Source: Aristolochia californica
Taxonomy: Eukaryota > Streptophyta > Magnoliopsida > Piperales > Aristolochiaceae
DNA length: 64,000 nt
Assembly: GCA_029961685.1 (NCBI GenBank)
Contig: JARWKL010000004.1
Span: 23,565,610 to 23,629,609 of the forward strand
Direction of reading: 5' to 3'
Positions within the stretch are counted from its first letter, which is position 1. Every line of letters begins with the position of its first letter. The notes beneath the pieces were generated by a model. The model had not been told where the DNA came from. It made no database searches and saw only the letters and a program-made list of their open reading frames with translations. Positions 39,631 to 53,400 of the stretch are shown here, one piece after another. The position numbers and the translations under genes are program-made.

Positions 39631-41651
39631 GATGAAGGGAAAATGAAAACTCAAGCTTTGATTGAAGAAAAATGTATACATCTTAAATGGAAATGCACAA
39701 TGCACAAATGTAGAGAGAGATAATTCCAAAAAGTGTCTGTAATTTTTAGAGATTGTAAACTCTTTCCAGTTTTTATATATCTGGTTTTGCAATCATTGGG
39801 AAAAGGGGGAGGCGTGGGATTTTTAACTGAGTGTTGACTCCTAATCCATAAGTCATTCCTTACAAAAATATAGCCCGTTACACATGATAAATCAAATACA
39901 ATCATCCACAATCGTTTGGTCAACTTTTTGGAAATTGGAAAAATAATGCCTTGTTTGACACGGGTAAATATCCCACCACATGTTCACTTGGGAATTTAAT
40001 GTTATTCTCTTTAAAACGTTTGGATCCATAGCTCATTTGGGTCTTTAACATGTTTCAAGCATGCATAACCATTTTTTAAAACATGTGTAGAAAAATCTCT
40101 TTCTTATAAAATTCCAAGCAATTATGGTTGAACTAGTGGAATTTCCCTAATTTGGATAGCAAAAATTTTGTGTTCATTTTAACTTTGTGAATAAATTTTC
40201 TTTACTTACATTTGTATTGCTTTAAATTCTTGCCTTACAAAAAATCTAAAATTTTCAGTTTGTTCTAATCTATTTTCCTTTTCTCTCTCTTTTTTTTACG
40301 AGAAGAAGGGAACGTGAAAAATCAAGTTTGTATTTAAGAAAAAATTATAAATCTAAAATAGAAATGCACAATTAAAAAATGTAGAGTGAGATAATTCCAA
40401 AAAGTGTGTGTAGTTTTTTAGGGATTGTAAACTCTTTATAGTTTTTTTATATCTGGTTCTGCAATCGTCAAAAAAGGGGGAGGCACGGGAATTTTAACTG
40501 AGTGTTGACACCCAATCCATAAGTCATTCCTTACAAAAATATAGCCCATTACGCATGAGAAATCACTTTACAATCATCTTTCATCATGATGTCAACTTTT
40601 TGTAAATGGGAAAAATAATTGCTTGTTTGACTCGAGTAAATATCCCACCACACGTTCACTTGGGAATTTAATGTTATTCTTTTTAAAAGGTTTGGATCCA
40701 TAGTTCATTTGCATCTTAAACATGTTTCAAGCATGCATTTCCATTTTTTAAAACATGTGTAGAAAAATCTCTTTCTTATAAAATTCCAAGCTATTAGGGT
40801 TGAACTAGTGGAATTTCCCAAACTTAGATAACTATAATTTTGTGTTAATTTGTGGTGTGTGAATAAATTTTCTTCACTTAAATTTTTTATTTCTTTAAAT
40901 TCTTTCCATCTATAAACTATAAAAATTTTATTTTATTGTGATCTATTTGCCGTTTATCTCTTTTTGTGTTTACGAGATGAAGGGAAAGTGAAAACTCAAG
41001 TTTTGATTTAATAAAAAAGTTTACATCAAAAATAGAAATGCACAATGCTTAAATGTAGAGAGAGATAATTCAAAAAAGTGTTTGTACTTTTTGGGGATTG
41101 TAAACTCTCTCTAGTTTTTTTATATCAGGTTCTGCAATCGTCGGGAAAAGGGGAAGGCGGGGGATTTTTAATTGAGTGTTGACAATCAATCAATCAGTTA
41201 TTCCTTACCAAAATATAGCCCATTACGCATGATAAATCACTTTACAATCACGTACGATCGTTATGTCATCTTTTTTGTAAATGGGCAATATAATGTCTTG
41301 ATTCACTCGGGTAAATATCCCCCCGCACGTTCATTTGCGAATTTAATGTTAATCTCTTTAAAAGGTTTGGATCCATAGGTCATTTTGATTTATAACATGT
41401 GTCAAGCATGCATATCCATTTTTTAAAACATGTGTAGAAAAATCTCTTTCTTATAAAATTCTGAGCTATTAGGGTTGAACTAGTGGAATTTCCCAAACTT
41501 GGATAACAAAACTTTTGAGTTAATTTCTATTGTGTTAATAAATTTTTCTTTACTTACATTTTTTATCGCTTTAAATTCTTTCCATATGTAAACTCTAAAA
41601 TTTTCATTTTGTTGTGATCTATTTGCCTTTTATATATTTTTTTGTATACGA
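39631..41651 (+). repeat. Three-unit block X1'-X2'-X3', third, more diverged instance
   Basis: Unit 39631 ends with TTTTAACTTTGTGAATAAAT, comparable to X1. Unit 40302 has a TCATCTTTCATC variant and GCATCTTAAACATG, comparable to X2. Unit 40976 has TTGACAATCAATCAATCAG and GTTATGTCATCTTTT, comparable to X3 (TTGACAACCAATAAATTAG). It is followed by an A-type unit at 41652, as the first X block is followed by A at 32284. Confidence 0.6.
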
Positions 41652-43658
41652 GATGAAAAGAAAGTAAAAACACAAGTTTTGAATTAAGAAAAAAGTATAC
41701 ATCTAAAATGAAAATACACTATACAAAAAAGTAAAGAGAGATAATTCCAAAAAGTGCCTATAATTTTTAGGGATTGTAAACTCGTTTTAGCTTTTTATAT
41801 TTCAGGTTCTACAATCGTTGGGAAAAGGGGGAGGGGGTGGATTTTTAACCGAGTGTTGACTCCCAGTCCATAAGTCATTCCTTACAAAAATATAGCCTGT
41901 TGCATATGATAAATCACTTTAAGATCATCTATGATCGTTAGGTCAAGTTTTTGTAAATGGGCAAACTACTGGCTTGTTTGACTAGGGTAAATATCCCACC
42001 GCACGTTCACTTGGGAATTTAATGTTATTCTCTTTAAAAGGTTTGGATCCATAGGCCATTTGCATCTTTATCATGTTTAAAGCATGCATATCCATTTTTT
42101 AAAACATGTGTAGAAAAATCTCTTTCTTATAAAATTTAGATCTATTAGGGTTGAATTAGTGGAATTTCCAAAACTGGATAACAAAACTTTTGTGTTCATT
42201 TTTGGTGAGTGAATAAATTTTCTTTACTTACATTTGTTATTGATTTAAATTATTTCATTACATAAACTCTAAAATTTTCATTTTGTTGTGATCTATTTGC
42301 CTTTTTTCTCTTTTTTATTTTACGAGATGAAGGAAAGTGAAAACTCAAGTTTTGATTTTAGAAAAAAAGTATACATCAAAAATGGAAATTCACAATGTAC
42401 AAAAGTTGAGAAAGATAATTCCTAAAAGTGTCTGTAATTTTAGGGATTGCAAACTCTTTTTGTTTTTCTATATTCGGTTCTGCAATCGTCGCCAAAAGTT
42501 GGAGGCAGGGAATTTTTAACTGAGTGCTGACTCCAAATCCATAAGTCATTCCTGGCAAAAATATAGCCCGATACACATGATAAATCAGTTTACAATCATC
42601 TATGATCGTTAGGTCAGCTCTTTGTAAATGGGAAAAATAATGGCTTGTTTAACTCGGGTAAATATCCCACTGCATTTTCACTTGGGAATTTAATGTTATT
42701 ATCTTTAAAAGGTTTGGATCCATAGGTCATTTTCATGTTTAACAAGTTTCCAGCATGCATATCCATTTTTTAAAACATGTGTAGAAAAATCTCTTTCTTA
42801 TAAAATTCTGAGTTATTAGGGTAAAGTAGTGGAATTTCCGAAACTTGGATTAAAAAACTTTTGTGTTCACTTGTGGTGTATGAATAAATTATCTTTACTT
42901 ACATTTGTTATCGCTTTAAATTCTTTCCATACATAAACTCTAAAATTTTTATTTTGTTGTGATCTATTTGCCTTTAATCTCTTTTTTTGTTAACGAGATG
43001 AAGGGAAAGTGAAAACTCAAGTTCTGATTTAAGAAAAAAGTATACATCTAAAATGGAAATGCACAATACACAAATGTACAGAGAGATAATTCCAAAAAAG
43101 TGTCTTTAATTTTTAGGGATTTTAAACTTTTTTTAGTTTTTATATTTCAAGTACTGCAATCATCGGGAAAAGGGGGAGGCGGAGAATTTTTAACTGAGTG
43201 TTGACTCCCAATCTATAAGTCATTCCTTAAAAACATATAGCCCGTTACGCAAGATAAATCATTTTAAAATCATCTATGATCGTTAGGTCAACTTTTTGTA
43301 AACGGGCGAAATAATGGTATGTTTTACTCGGGTAAATATCCCATCACACGTTCACTTGGGAATTTAATGTTGTTCTTTTTAAAAGGTTTGGATCCGTAGG
43401 TCATTTGCATCTTTAACATGTTTCAAGCATGCATATCCATTTTTTAAAACATGTATAGAAAAATCTCTTTCTAATAAAATTCCGAGCTATTTTGATTTAA
43501 CTAGTGGAATTTCCCAAAATTGGATAACAAAAATTTTGTGTTAATTTAAATTTTATTCACTTACATTTGTTATTGCTTTAAATTCTTTCCATACATAAAC
43601 TATAAAATTTTCATTTTTTTGTGATTTATTTGCCTTTTATCTCTTTTTTTGTTTACTA
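41652..43658 (+). repeat. Block A-B-C, second instance, one unit shorter
   Basis: Unit 41652 matches 32284, including AAAGTAAAAACACAAG. Unit 42326 starts like 32960 (ATGGAAATTCACAATG) but in its second half carries CATTTTCATGTTTAACAAG and TTTCCAGCATGC, like unit 33629. Unit 42997 matches 34302 (CACAATACACAAATG, ATTTCAAGTACTGCAATC). The distance is about 9.37 kb. The 42326 unit looks like a B/B' chimera that would have removed one monomer. Confidence 0.6.
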
Positions 43659-44439
43659 GATGAAGGGAAAGTGAAAACTGAAGTTTTTATTAAATAAAAA
43701 AGTATACATCTAAAATATAAATGCACAATGCCCAAATGTTGAGAGAAATAATTCTGAAAAGTGTCTTTAATTTTTAGGGATTGTGAACTCTTTTTAGTTT
43801 TTATATATAAGGTTCTGAAAACGTCGGGAAAAGGCGAAGGTGGGGGATTTTTAACTGAGTGTTGACTCCCAATCATTAAGTCATTCCTTAACATAATATA
43901 GCCCGTTACGCATGATAAATCAATTTACAATCATCTATGATCGTTAGGTCAGCTTTTTGTAAATGGGCAAAATAATCACTTGTTTAACTTAGATAATTAT
44001 CCAACCGCACGTTCACTTGGGAATTTAATGTTATTCTCATTAAAAGGTTTGGATCCATAGGTCATTTGCATCTTTAACATGTTTCAAGCATGCATATCCA
44101 TTTTTTAAAACATGTGTAGAAAAATCTATTTCTAATAAAATTCCGAGCTATAACGGTTGAACTAGTGGAATTTTCCTAAACTTAGATAACAAAACTTTTG
44201 TGTACATTTTTAAAAACATGTGTAGAAAAATCTCTTTCTTATAAAATTTCGAGCTATTAGGGTTGAACTAGTGGAATTTCCCAAACTTGGTTAACAAAAC
44301 TTTTGTGTTCATTTGTGGTGTGTGAAAAAAATTTCTTTACTAACATTTGTTATTGATTTAAATTATTTCCATACATAAACTCTAAAATTTTCATTTTGTT
44401 GTGATCTATTTGCCTTTAATCTCTTTTTTTTTTTTACAA
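43659..44439 (+). repeat. Hybrid 781-bp unit at the A/B junction
   Basis: The unit reads normally to ACTTTTGTGTACATTT (44193-44209), then continues as TTAAAAACATGTGTAG, a phase reached about 115 bp earlier in a normal monomer. The stretch from AAAACATGTG to ACTTTTGTG is therefore present twice in this unit. The two parental sequences, TGTACATTTGTGG-like and ATCCATTTTTAAAAAC, share CATTT at 44205-44209, which is the joint. The length of 781 bp against a normal value near 670 agrees. Confidence 0.9.
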
Positions 44440-47400
44440 GATGAAGGGAAAGTGAAAATGCAAGTTTTGATTTAAGAAAAAGGATACATCAAAAATGGAA
44501 ATGCACAATGCACAAATATAGAGAGAGATAATTCCAAAAAGTGTCTATAATTTTTAGGGATTGTAAACTTATTTTTAGTTTTTATATATTAGGTTTTGCA
44601 ATCGTCGGGAAAAAGGCAACGAGGGGGATTTTTAACTGAGTGTTGACTCCCAATTCATAAGTCATTCCTTACAAAAATATAGACTGTTACGCATGATAAA
44701 TCACTTTAAAATCATCTATAACCATTAGGTCAACTTTTTGTAAATGGGTAAAATAATGGCTTGTTTGACTCGGGGAAATATCCCACCGAACGTTCACTTG
44801 GGAATTTAATGTTATTATATTTAAAAGGTTTAGATCCATAGGTCATTTGAATCTTTAACGTGTTTCAAGCATGCATATCCATTTTTAAAAACGTGTAGAA
44901 AATCTCTTTCTGATAAAATTCCGAGCTATTAAGGTTGAACTAGTGGAATTTCCCAAACTTGGTTAACAAAACTTTTGTGTTCATTTATGGTGTGTGAATA
45001 AATTTTTTTTACTTACATTTGTTATTGCTTTAAATTCTTTCCATACATAAACTCTAAAATTTTCATTTTGTTGTGATCTATTTCCCATTTATCTCTTTTT
45101 TTGTTTACGAGATGAAGGGAAAGTGAAAATTCAATTTTAAATTTAAGAAAAAAGTATACATCTAAAATTGAAATGCTCAATGCACAAATGTAGAGAGATA
45201 ATTCCATAAAGTGTCTGTAATTTTTAGCGATTGTAAACTCTTTTTGATTTTGATTTATCAAGTTCTGCATTTGTCAGGGAAAGGGGCAGTTGGAGGATTT
45301 TTAACTGAGTTTTGACTGCCAATCCATAAATCATTCGTTACAAAAATATTGCCCGTTACACATGATAAAATAATTTACAATCATCTATGATCGTTAGGTC
45401 AGCCATTAGTAAATGGGCAAAATAATGGCTTGTTTGGCTTGGGTAAATATCCTACCACACGTTCACTTGGGAATTTAATGTTATTATCTTCAAAAGGTTT
45501 GGTTCCGTAGGTCAATGGCATCTTTAACATGTTTTAGGCATGTATAGCCATTTTTAAAAACATGTGTAGAAAAATCTCTTTCTTATAAAATTCCGAGCTA
45601 TAATGGTTGACCAAATGGAATTTCCCAAACTTGGATAACAAAAATTTTGTGTTCATTTTTGGTGTGTGAATAATTCTTTTTTTCTTAGATTTTTTATTGC
45701 TTTAAATTCTTTCCAATCATAAACTCTAAAATTTTCATTTTGTTGTGATCTATTTGCCTTTTATCTCTTTATTTTTTTACAAGATAAAGGGAAAGTGAAA
45801 ACTCAAGTTTTGATTAAAGAAAAAATTGTACATCTAAAATGGAAATGCACAATGCCAAAATGTAGAGTGAGATAATACCAAAAAGTGTCTGTAATTTTTA
45901 GGGATTGTAAATTATTTTTAGTTTTTATATATCGGGTTTTGCAATCGTCGGGAAAAGGGGGAGTCGTGGGATTTTTAACAGAGTGTTGACGCCCAATCCG
46001 TAACTCATTTCTTACAAAAATATAGCTCGGTACGCATGATAAATCACTTGACAATCATCTATGATTGTTAGGTCTGCTTTTCGTAAATGGGCAAAATAAT
46101 GGCTTGTCTGACTCGGGTAAATATCCCACCGCACCTTCACTTTGGGAATTTAATGTTATTCTCTTTAAAAGTTTGGATCCATAGGTCATTTGCATCTTTA
46201 ACATGTTTCAAGCATGCATATCCATTTTTTAAAACATATCTAGAGAAATCTCTTTCTTAAAAAATTCTGAGCTTTTAGGGTTGAACTAATGGAATTTCCC
46301 AAGCTTTGTTCACAAAAATCTTGTGTTCATTTGTGGTGTGTGAATAAATTTTATTTACTTACATTTTTTATTGCCTTAAATTCTTTCCATACATAAACTC
46401 TTAAATTTACATTTTTTTGTGATTTATTTGGCTTTTATCTCTTTTTTTGTTTACGAGATGAAGGGAAAGTGAAAGCTCATGTTTTAATTTAAGAAAAAAG
46501 TATACATCTAAATTGGAAATGCACAATGCGCAAATTTTGAAAGAGATAATTCCAAAAAGTGTTTGAAATTTTTAGGGATTGTAAACTCTTTTTAGTTTTT
46601 TTATATCAGGTTCGGCAATTGTCGGTAAAAGAGGGAGGCGTGAGATTTTTAACTGAGTGTTGAGTCCCAATCCGTAATTCATTCCTTACAAAAATATAGC
46701 CCGTTACGCATGATAAATCACTTTACAATCATCTATGATCATTTGGTTAGATTTTTATAAATGGGCAAAATAGTGGCTTGTTTCACTAGGGTAAATATCC
46801 CATCGCATGTTCACTTGGGAATTTAATGTTATTCTCTTTAAAAGGTTTGGATCCATAGGTCATTCCCATCTTTAACTTGTTTAAAGCATGTATATTCATT
46901 TTTTAAAACATGTAGAAAAATCTCTTTCTTAGAAAATTCCGAGCTATTAGGGTCGAACAAGTGGAATTTTCCCAAACTTGGATAACAAAAAACTTTAGTG
47001 TTCATTTGTGGTGTGTGAATAAATTTTTTTTACTTACATTTTTTATCGCTTTAAATTCTTTCCATACATAAACTCTAAAATTTTCATTTTGTTGTGATCT
47101 ATTTGCCTTTTTATATATTTTTTTGTTTACGAGTAGAAGGGAAAGAGAAAACTCTAGTTTTGATTTAAGAAAAAAGTATACATCAAAAACGAAAATGTAC
47201 AATGCACAAATGTAGAGAGAGATAATTCCAGAAAGTGTCAGTAAGTTTTATGGATTGTAAACTCTTTTTAGTTTTTAAATATCAGGTTCTGTAATCATCG
47301 GGAAAAGGTGGAGGCAGGGGATTTTAAACTGAGTCTTGACTCCCAATCCATAAGTCATTCCTTACAAAAGTATAGCTCGTTATGCTTGATAAATCACTTA

Positions 47401-50400
47401 CAATCATCTATGATCGTTAGGTCAACTTTTTGTAAATGGGAAAAATAATGGCTTGTTTGACTCGGGTAAATATCCCTCCACACGTTCATTTCGGAATTTA
47501 ATTTTATTCTATTCAAAAGGTATGGATGCATAGATCATTGGCATGTTTAACATGTTTCAAGCATTCATATCCATTTTTTAAAACATGTGTAGAAAAATAT
47601 ATTTCTTATAAAATTCCGAGCTATTAGGGTTGAACTAGTGGAATTTCCCAAACTTGGATAACAAAATTTTCTTTACTTACATTTGTTATTGCTTTAAATT
47701 CTTTCCATACATAAACTCTAAAATTTTCATTTTGTTGTGATCTATTTGCCTTTTCTCTTTTTTTTTTACGAGATGAAGGGAAAGTGAAAGCTCAAGTTTT
47801 TATTTAAGAAAAAGGTATATCTAAAATGGAAATGCCAAATGAAAAAATGTAGAGAGAGATAATTCTAAAAAGTCTCAATAATTTTTATGGATTGTAAACT
47901 CTTTTTAGTTTTTTAATATTAGGTTCTGCAAAGGTGGGGAAAAGGGGAAGGCGGGGGATTTTTAATTGAGTGTTGACTCCCAATCCACAAGTCATTCCAT
48001 ACCAAAATAAAGCTCGTTACGCATGATAAATCACTTTAAAATCATCTATAATCGTTAGGTCAGCTTTGGTAAATAGGCAAAATAATGGCTTGTTTGACTC
48101 GGGTAAGTATCCCACCGCACGGTCACTTGAGAATTTAATATTATTCTCTTTAAAAGGTTTCGATCCATAGATCATTTGCATCTTTAACATGTTTCAACCT
48201 TGCATATCCATTTTTTAAAACATGTATAGAAAAATCTCTTTCTTATAAAATTTCGAGCTATTAGGGTTGAAATAGTGGAATTTCCAAAACTGGATAAGAA
48301 AACTTTTGTGTTCATTTGTGGTGAGTGAATAAATTTTCTTTACTTACATTTGTTATTGCTTTCAATTATTTCCATACATAAACTCTAAAATTTTCATTTT
48401 GTTGCGATCTATTTGCCTTTTATGTCTTTTTTTGTTTACGAGATGAAGGCAAAGTGAAAACTCAAGTTTTGATTTAAGAAAAAAGTATATATCTAAAATG
48501 GAAATGCACAATGCACAAACGTAGAGAAAGATAATTCCAAAAAGTGTCGGTAAATTTTTGGAATTGTAAACACTTTTTAGTTTTTATATATCAGGTTCTG
48601 CAATCGTCGGGAAAAGGGGGAGGCTGGGGAATTTTAACTGAGTGTTGACTCCCAATCCATAAGTCATTCCTTACAAAAATATAGCCAGTTACGCATGATA
48701 AATCACTTTACAATCATCTATGATTTTTAGCTCAACTTTTTGTAAATGGACAAAATAATGGCTTGTTTGACTCGAGGAAATATCCCACCGCACGTTGACT
48801 TTGGAATTTAATGTTATTATCGTTTAATGGTTTGGATCCATAGGTCATTTGCATCTTTAGCATGTTTCAAGCATGCATATCCATTTTTTGAATCATGTCT
48901 AGAAAAATATTTTCCTTATAAATATCTAAGTTGTTAGGGTTGAACAAGTGGCATTTCCCAAACTTGGATAACAAAATTTTTGGGTTCGTTTGTGGTGTGT
49001 GAATAAATTTTATTTACTTAAATTTTTTATTGCTTTAAATTCTTTCCATACATAAACTCTAAAATTTTCATTTTGTTGTGATCTATTTTCCTTTAATCTC
49101 TTTTTTTTTTTTACGAGATGAAGGGAAAGTGAAAGCTCAAGTTTTAAATTAAGAAAAAAGTATACATCTCAAATGGAAATACACAATGCAAAAATGTAGA
49201 GAGAGATAATTCCAAAAAGTGTCTGTAATTTTTAGAGATTGTAAACTCTTTTTAGTTTTTATATATTAGGTTCAGCAATCGTCAGAAAAGGGGGAGGTGG
49301 GGGAATTTTAACTGAGTGTTGAATCTCAATCCATAAGTCATTCCTTACAAAAAATATAGTCCGTTATGTATGATAAATCACTTTACAATCCTCTATGATA
49401 TTTATTTCAGCTTTTTGTACATGGGCAAAATAATGTCTTGTTTGACTCGGGTAAATATCCCACCGTACGTTCACCTGGGAATTTAATATTATTCACTTTA
49501 AATGATTTGGATCAATAGGTCATTTCCATATTAAACATGTTTCAAGCATGCATATCCATTTTTTAAAACATGAGAAGAAAAATATCTTTCTTATAAAATT
49601 TCGAGCTATTAGAGTTGAACAATTAGAATAACCAAAACTTGGATGACAAAACTTTTTCGTTCATTTGTGGTGTGTGAATAAATTTTCTTTACTTGCATTT
49701 TCTATCGCTTTAAATTCATTCCGTACATGAACTGTAAAATTTTCATTTTGTTGTGATCTATTTGTCGGTTATATCCTTTTTTTGTTTACGAGATGAACGG
49801 AAAGTGAGAACTCAAGTTTTTATTTAAGAAAAAAGTATACATCTAAAATGGAAATGTACAATGCACAAATGTAGAGAGAGATCATTCCAAAAAGTGTCTA
49901 TAATTTTTAGGAATTATAAAATATTTTTAATGTTTATCTATTAGGTTCTGCAATCGTTGGGAAAAGGGGGAGGCGAGGGATTTTTAACTGAATGTTGACT
50001 CCCAATCTTTAAGTCATTCCTTACAAAAATGTAGCCCGTTACGCATGATAAATCACTTTACAATCACCAATTATCGTTAGGTCAGCTTTTTTTAAATGGG
50101 CAAAATAATGGTTTATTTGACTTGGGTAAATATCCCACTGCACGTTTACTTGGGAATTTAATGATATTCTCTTTAAAAGGTTTGGATCCTTAGGTGATTT
50201 GCATGTTTAACATGTTTCAAGCATGCATATCCATTTTTTAAAACTTGTGAAGAAAAATTGTTATAAAATTCCGAGCTATTAGGGTTGAACTAGTGGAATT
50301 TCCCAAACTTTTGATTTAAAAAAAAAGTATAGATCTAAAATGGCAATTCACAATGCACAAATGTTGAGAGATATAATTCCATAAAGTGTCTGTAATTTTT

Positions 50401-53400
50401 AGGGATTGTAAACTCTTTTTAGTTTTTATATATCTAGTTCTGCAATCGTCGGGAAAAGGGAGAGGTAGGGGATTTTTAACTGAGTGTTGACTCCCAATCC
50501 ATAAGTCATTCCTTACAAAAATATAGCCCGTTACGCATGATAAATCACTTTAAAATCATCTATGGTCGTTAGGTCTGCTTTTTGTAAACGGGCCAAATAA
50601 TGGCTTGTTGGACTCAGGTAAATATCCCACCGCACGTTCACTTGGGAATTTAATGTTATTTGCTTTAAGGTTTGGATCCATAGGTCATTTGCACTTTTTA
50701 ACCTGTTTCAAGCATGCATATCCATTTTTTAAAACATGTGTAGAAAAATCTCTTCCTTAAAAAATTCCGAGCTATTAGGGTTGAACTAGTGGAATTTCCC
50801 AAGCTTGGATAACAAAACTTTTGTGTTCATTTGTGGTGTGTAAATAAATTTCTTTACTTACATTTGTTATTGTTTTAAATTATTTCCGTACATAAATCTA
50901 AAACTTTCATTTTGTTGTAATCTATTTGCCTTTTATCTCTTTTTTTTAACGAGATGATGGGAAAGTGAAAGCTCAAGTTTTGATTTAATAAAAAAATATA
51001 CATCTAAAATGGAAATGCACAATGCAAAAATTTAGAGAGAGATAATTCCAAAAAGTTTTAGTAATTTTTAGGGATTGTAAACTCTTTTTAGTTTTTATAT
51101 ATCAGGTTTTTCAATCGTCAGGTAAATGGGGAGGCAGGGCCTTTTTAACTGAGTGTTGACTCCCAATCCATAAGACAATCCTCACAAAAATATAGCCCAT
51201 AACGCATGATAAATCACTTTACAATCATCTATGATCGTTAGCTCAGCTTTTTGTAAGTGAGCAAAAGAATGGCGTGTTTGACTCGGATAATATCCCACCG
51301 CACGTTCACTTGGGGATTTAATGTTATTCTCATTAAAATGTTTGGATGCATAGGTCATTTGCATATTTAACATGTTTGAAGCCTGCATATCCATTTTTTA
51401 AAACATGTGTAGAATAATCTCTTTGTTATAAAATTCCGAGCGATTAGGGTTCAACTAGTGGAATTTCCCAAACTTGGAGAACAAAACTTTTGTGTTCATT
51501 TGTGGGGTGTGATTAAATTTTCTTTACTTACATTTGTTATCGCTTTATATTCTTTCATTTTGTTGTGATCTATTTACCTTTTATCTTTTTGTTTTTTACG
51601 AGATGATGGGAAAGTGAAAACTCAAGTTTTGATTTAATAAAAAATTATACATCTAAAATGGAATTTCCCAATACACAAATTTAGAGAGAGATAATTCCAA
51701 AAAGTGTCAGTAATTTTTAGGGATTTTAAATTATTTTTTGTTCTTATATATAAGGTTTTTAAATCGTTGGGAAAAGGGGGAGGCGGAGGATTTTTTACTG
51801 AGTGTTGACTCCCAATCCATCAGACAATCCTTACAAAAATATAGCCCGTTACGCATGATAAATCACTTTACAATCATCTATGATCGTTAGGTTAGCTTTT
51901 TGTAAATGAGCAATAGAATGGCTTGTTTGACTCGGGTAAATATCCCACCGCACGTTCACTTGGGGATTTAATGTTATTCTCATTAAAAGGTTTGGATGCA
52001 TAGGTCATTTGCATGTTTAACATGTTTCAAGCATGCATATCCATTTTTTAAAACATGTGTAGAATAATCTCTTTGTTATAAAATTCCAAGCGATTAGGGT
52101 TCAACTAGGGGAATTTCCCAAACTTGGAGAACAAAACTTTTGTGTTCATTTGTGGGGTGTGATTAAATTTTCTTTACTTACATTTGTTATCGCTTTATAT
52201 TCTTTCATTTTGTTGTGATCTATTTACCTTTTATCTTTTTTTTTTTGTTTACGAGATGATGGGAAAGTGAAAACTCAAGTTTTGATTTAATAAAAAATTA
52301 TACATCTAAAATGGAATTGCCCAATACACAAATTTAGGGAGAGATAATTCCAAAAAGTGTCAGTAATTTTAAGGATTTTAAATTATTTTTTGTTCTTATA
52401 TATAAGGTTTTTCAATCGTTGGGAAAAGGGGGAGGCGGGGGATTGGTAACTAAGTGTTGACTCCCAATCCATTAGTCATTCCTTATAAAAATATAGCCTG
52501 TTACGCATGATAAATCTCTTTAAAATCCTCTTTGATCATTAGGTCAGCTTTTTGTAAGTGGGCAAAACAATGGCTTGTTTGACTCGGGTAAATATCCCAC
52601 AACAAGTTTTCTTGGGAATTTAATGTTATTCACTTTAAAAGGTTTGGATCCATAGGTCATTTGTATCTTTAACATGTTTCTAATATGCATAACTATTTTT
52701 TAAAACATGTTTTGAAAATTTTCTTTTTTTATAAAATTCCGAGCAATTAGAGTTGAACTAGTGGAATATCCCAAGCTTGGATAGCAAAAATTTTGTGTTC
52801 ATGAGTGGTGTGTGAATAAATTTTCTTTTCTAACATTTTTTATTGCTTTAAATTATTTCCATACATAAACTCTAAAATTTTCATTTTGTTGTGATCTATT
52901 TGCCTTTTCTCTCTTTTTTTTTGGCGAGATGAAAGGAAAGTGACAACTCAAGTTTTTATTTAAGAAAAATTTCACATCTTAAATGGAAATTCACAATGCA
53001 CAAATGTAGAGAGAGATAATTCCAAAAAGTGACTGTAATTTTTAGGGATTCTAAACTCTTTTTAGTTTTTATGTATCAGGTTCTGCAATCATCGGGAAAA
53101 GGTGGAGGCGGGGGATTTTTAACTGAGTGTTGACACCTAATCCATAAGTCATTCCTTAAAAAAATATAGCCCGTTACACATGATATAACACTTACAATCA
53201 TCTATGATCGTTAGGTCAACTTTTTGTAAATGGGAAAAATAATGGCTTGTTTGACTCGGGTAAATATCCCACCGCACGTTCACATGGGAATTTAATGTTA
53301 TTCTCTTTAAAAGGCTTGGATCCATAGGACATTTTCATCTTTAACATGTTCCAAGCATGCATATCCATTTTTTAAAACATGTGTAGAAAAATCTCTTTTT

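Larger units (their letters stand above)
21558..44204 (+). repeat. 22,647-bp segmental repeat, copy A
   Basis: This segment of about 33-34 monomers is repeated immediately downstream at a constant offset of 22,647 bp. Unit starts: 21793, 22464, 23136, 23810, 24486, 25125, 25795, 26470, 27145, 28306, 28955, 29608, 30281, 30951, 31624, 32284, 32960, 33629, 34302, 34975, 35669, 36340, 37013, 37652, 38318, 38958, 39631, 40302, 40976, 41652, 42326, 42997 and 43659. Even idiosyncratic deletions and insertions recur in copy B, for example at 25020, 27660, 35091 and 38863, so the segment was duplicated as a block. The left edge is set where similarity to 44205 onward begins: C at 21558 matches C at 44205, while 21557 (C) differs from 44204 (A). 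Confidence 0.95.

Noticed and set aside
39651..39923. Longest open frame, 90 codons on the minus strand, with relatives in many units (recurrent proline run followed by FP and a W-N-Y-L-S-L-type segment)
   Set aside because: The same register is open in some units and broken by stops and frameshifts in most. It has no start context or domain, and its recurrence is explained by the repeat itself. The proline run is the reverse complement of the G-rich box. All other short open frames are rejected for the same reason.
21558..44204. A retrotransposon or other large mobile element with the 22.6-kb unit as its body
   Set aside because: The unit is itself all satellite monomers, has no terminal repeats or coding domains, and its joint is a simple microhomology.
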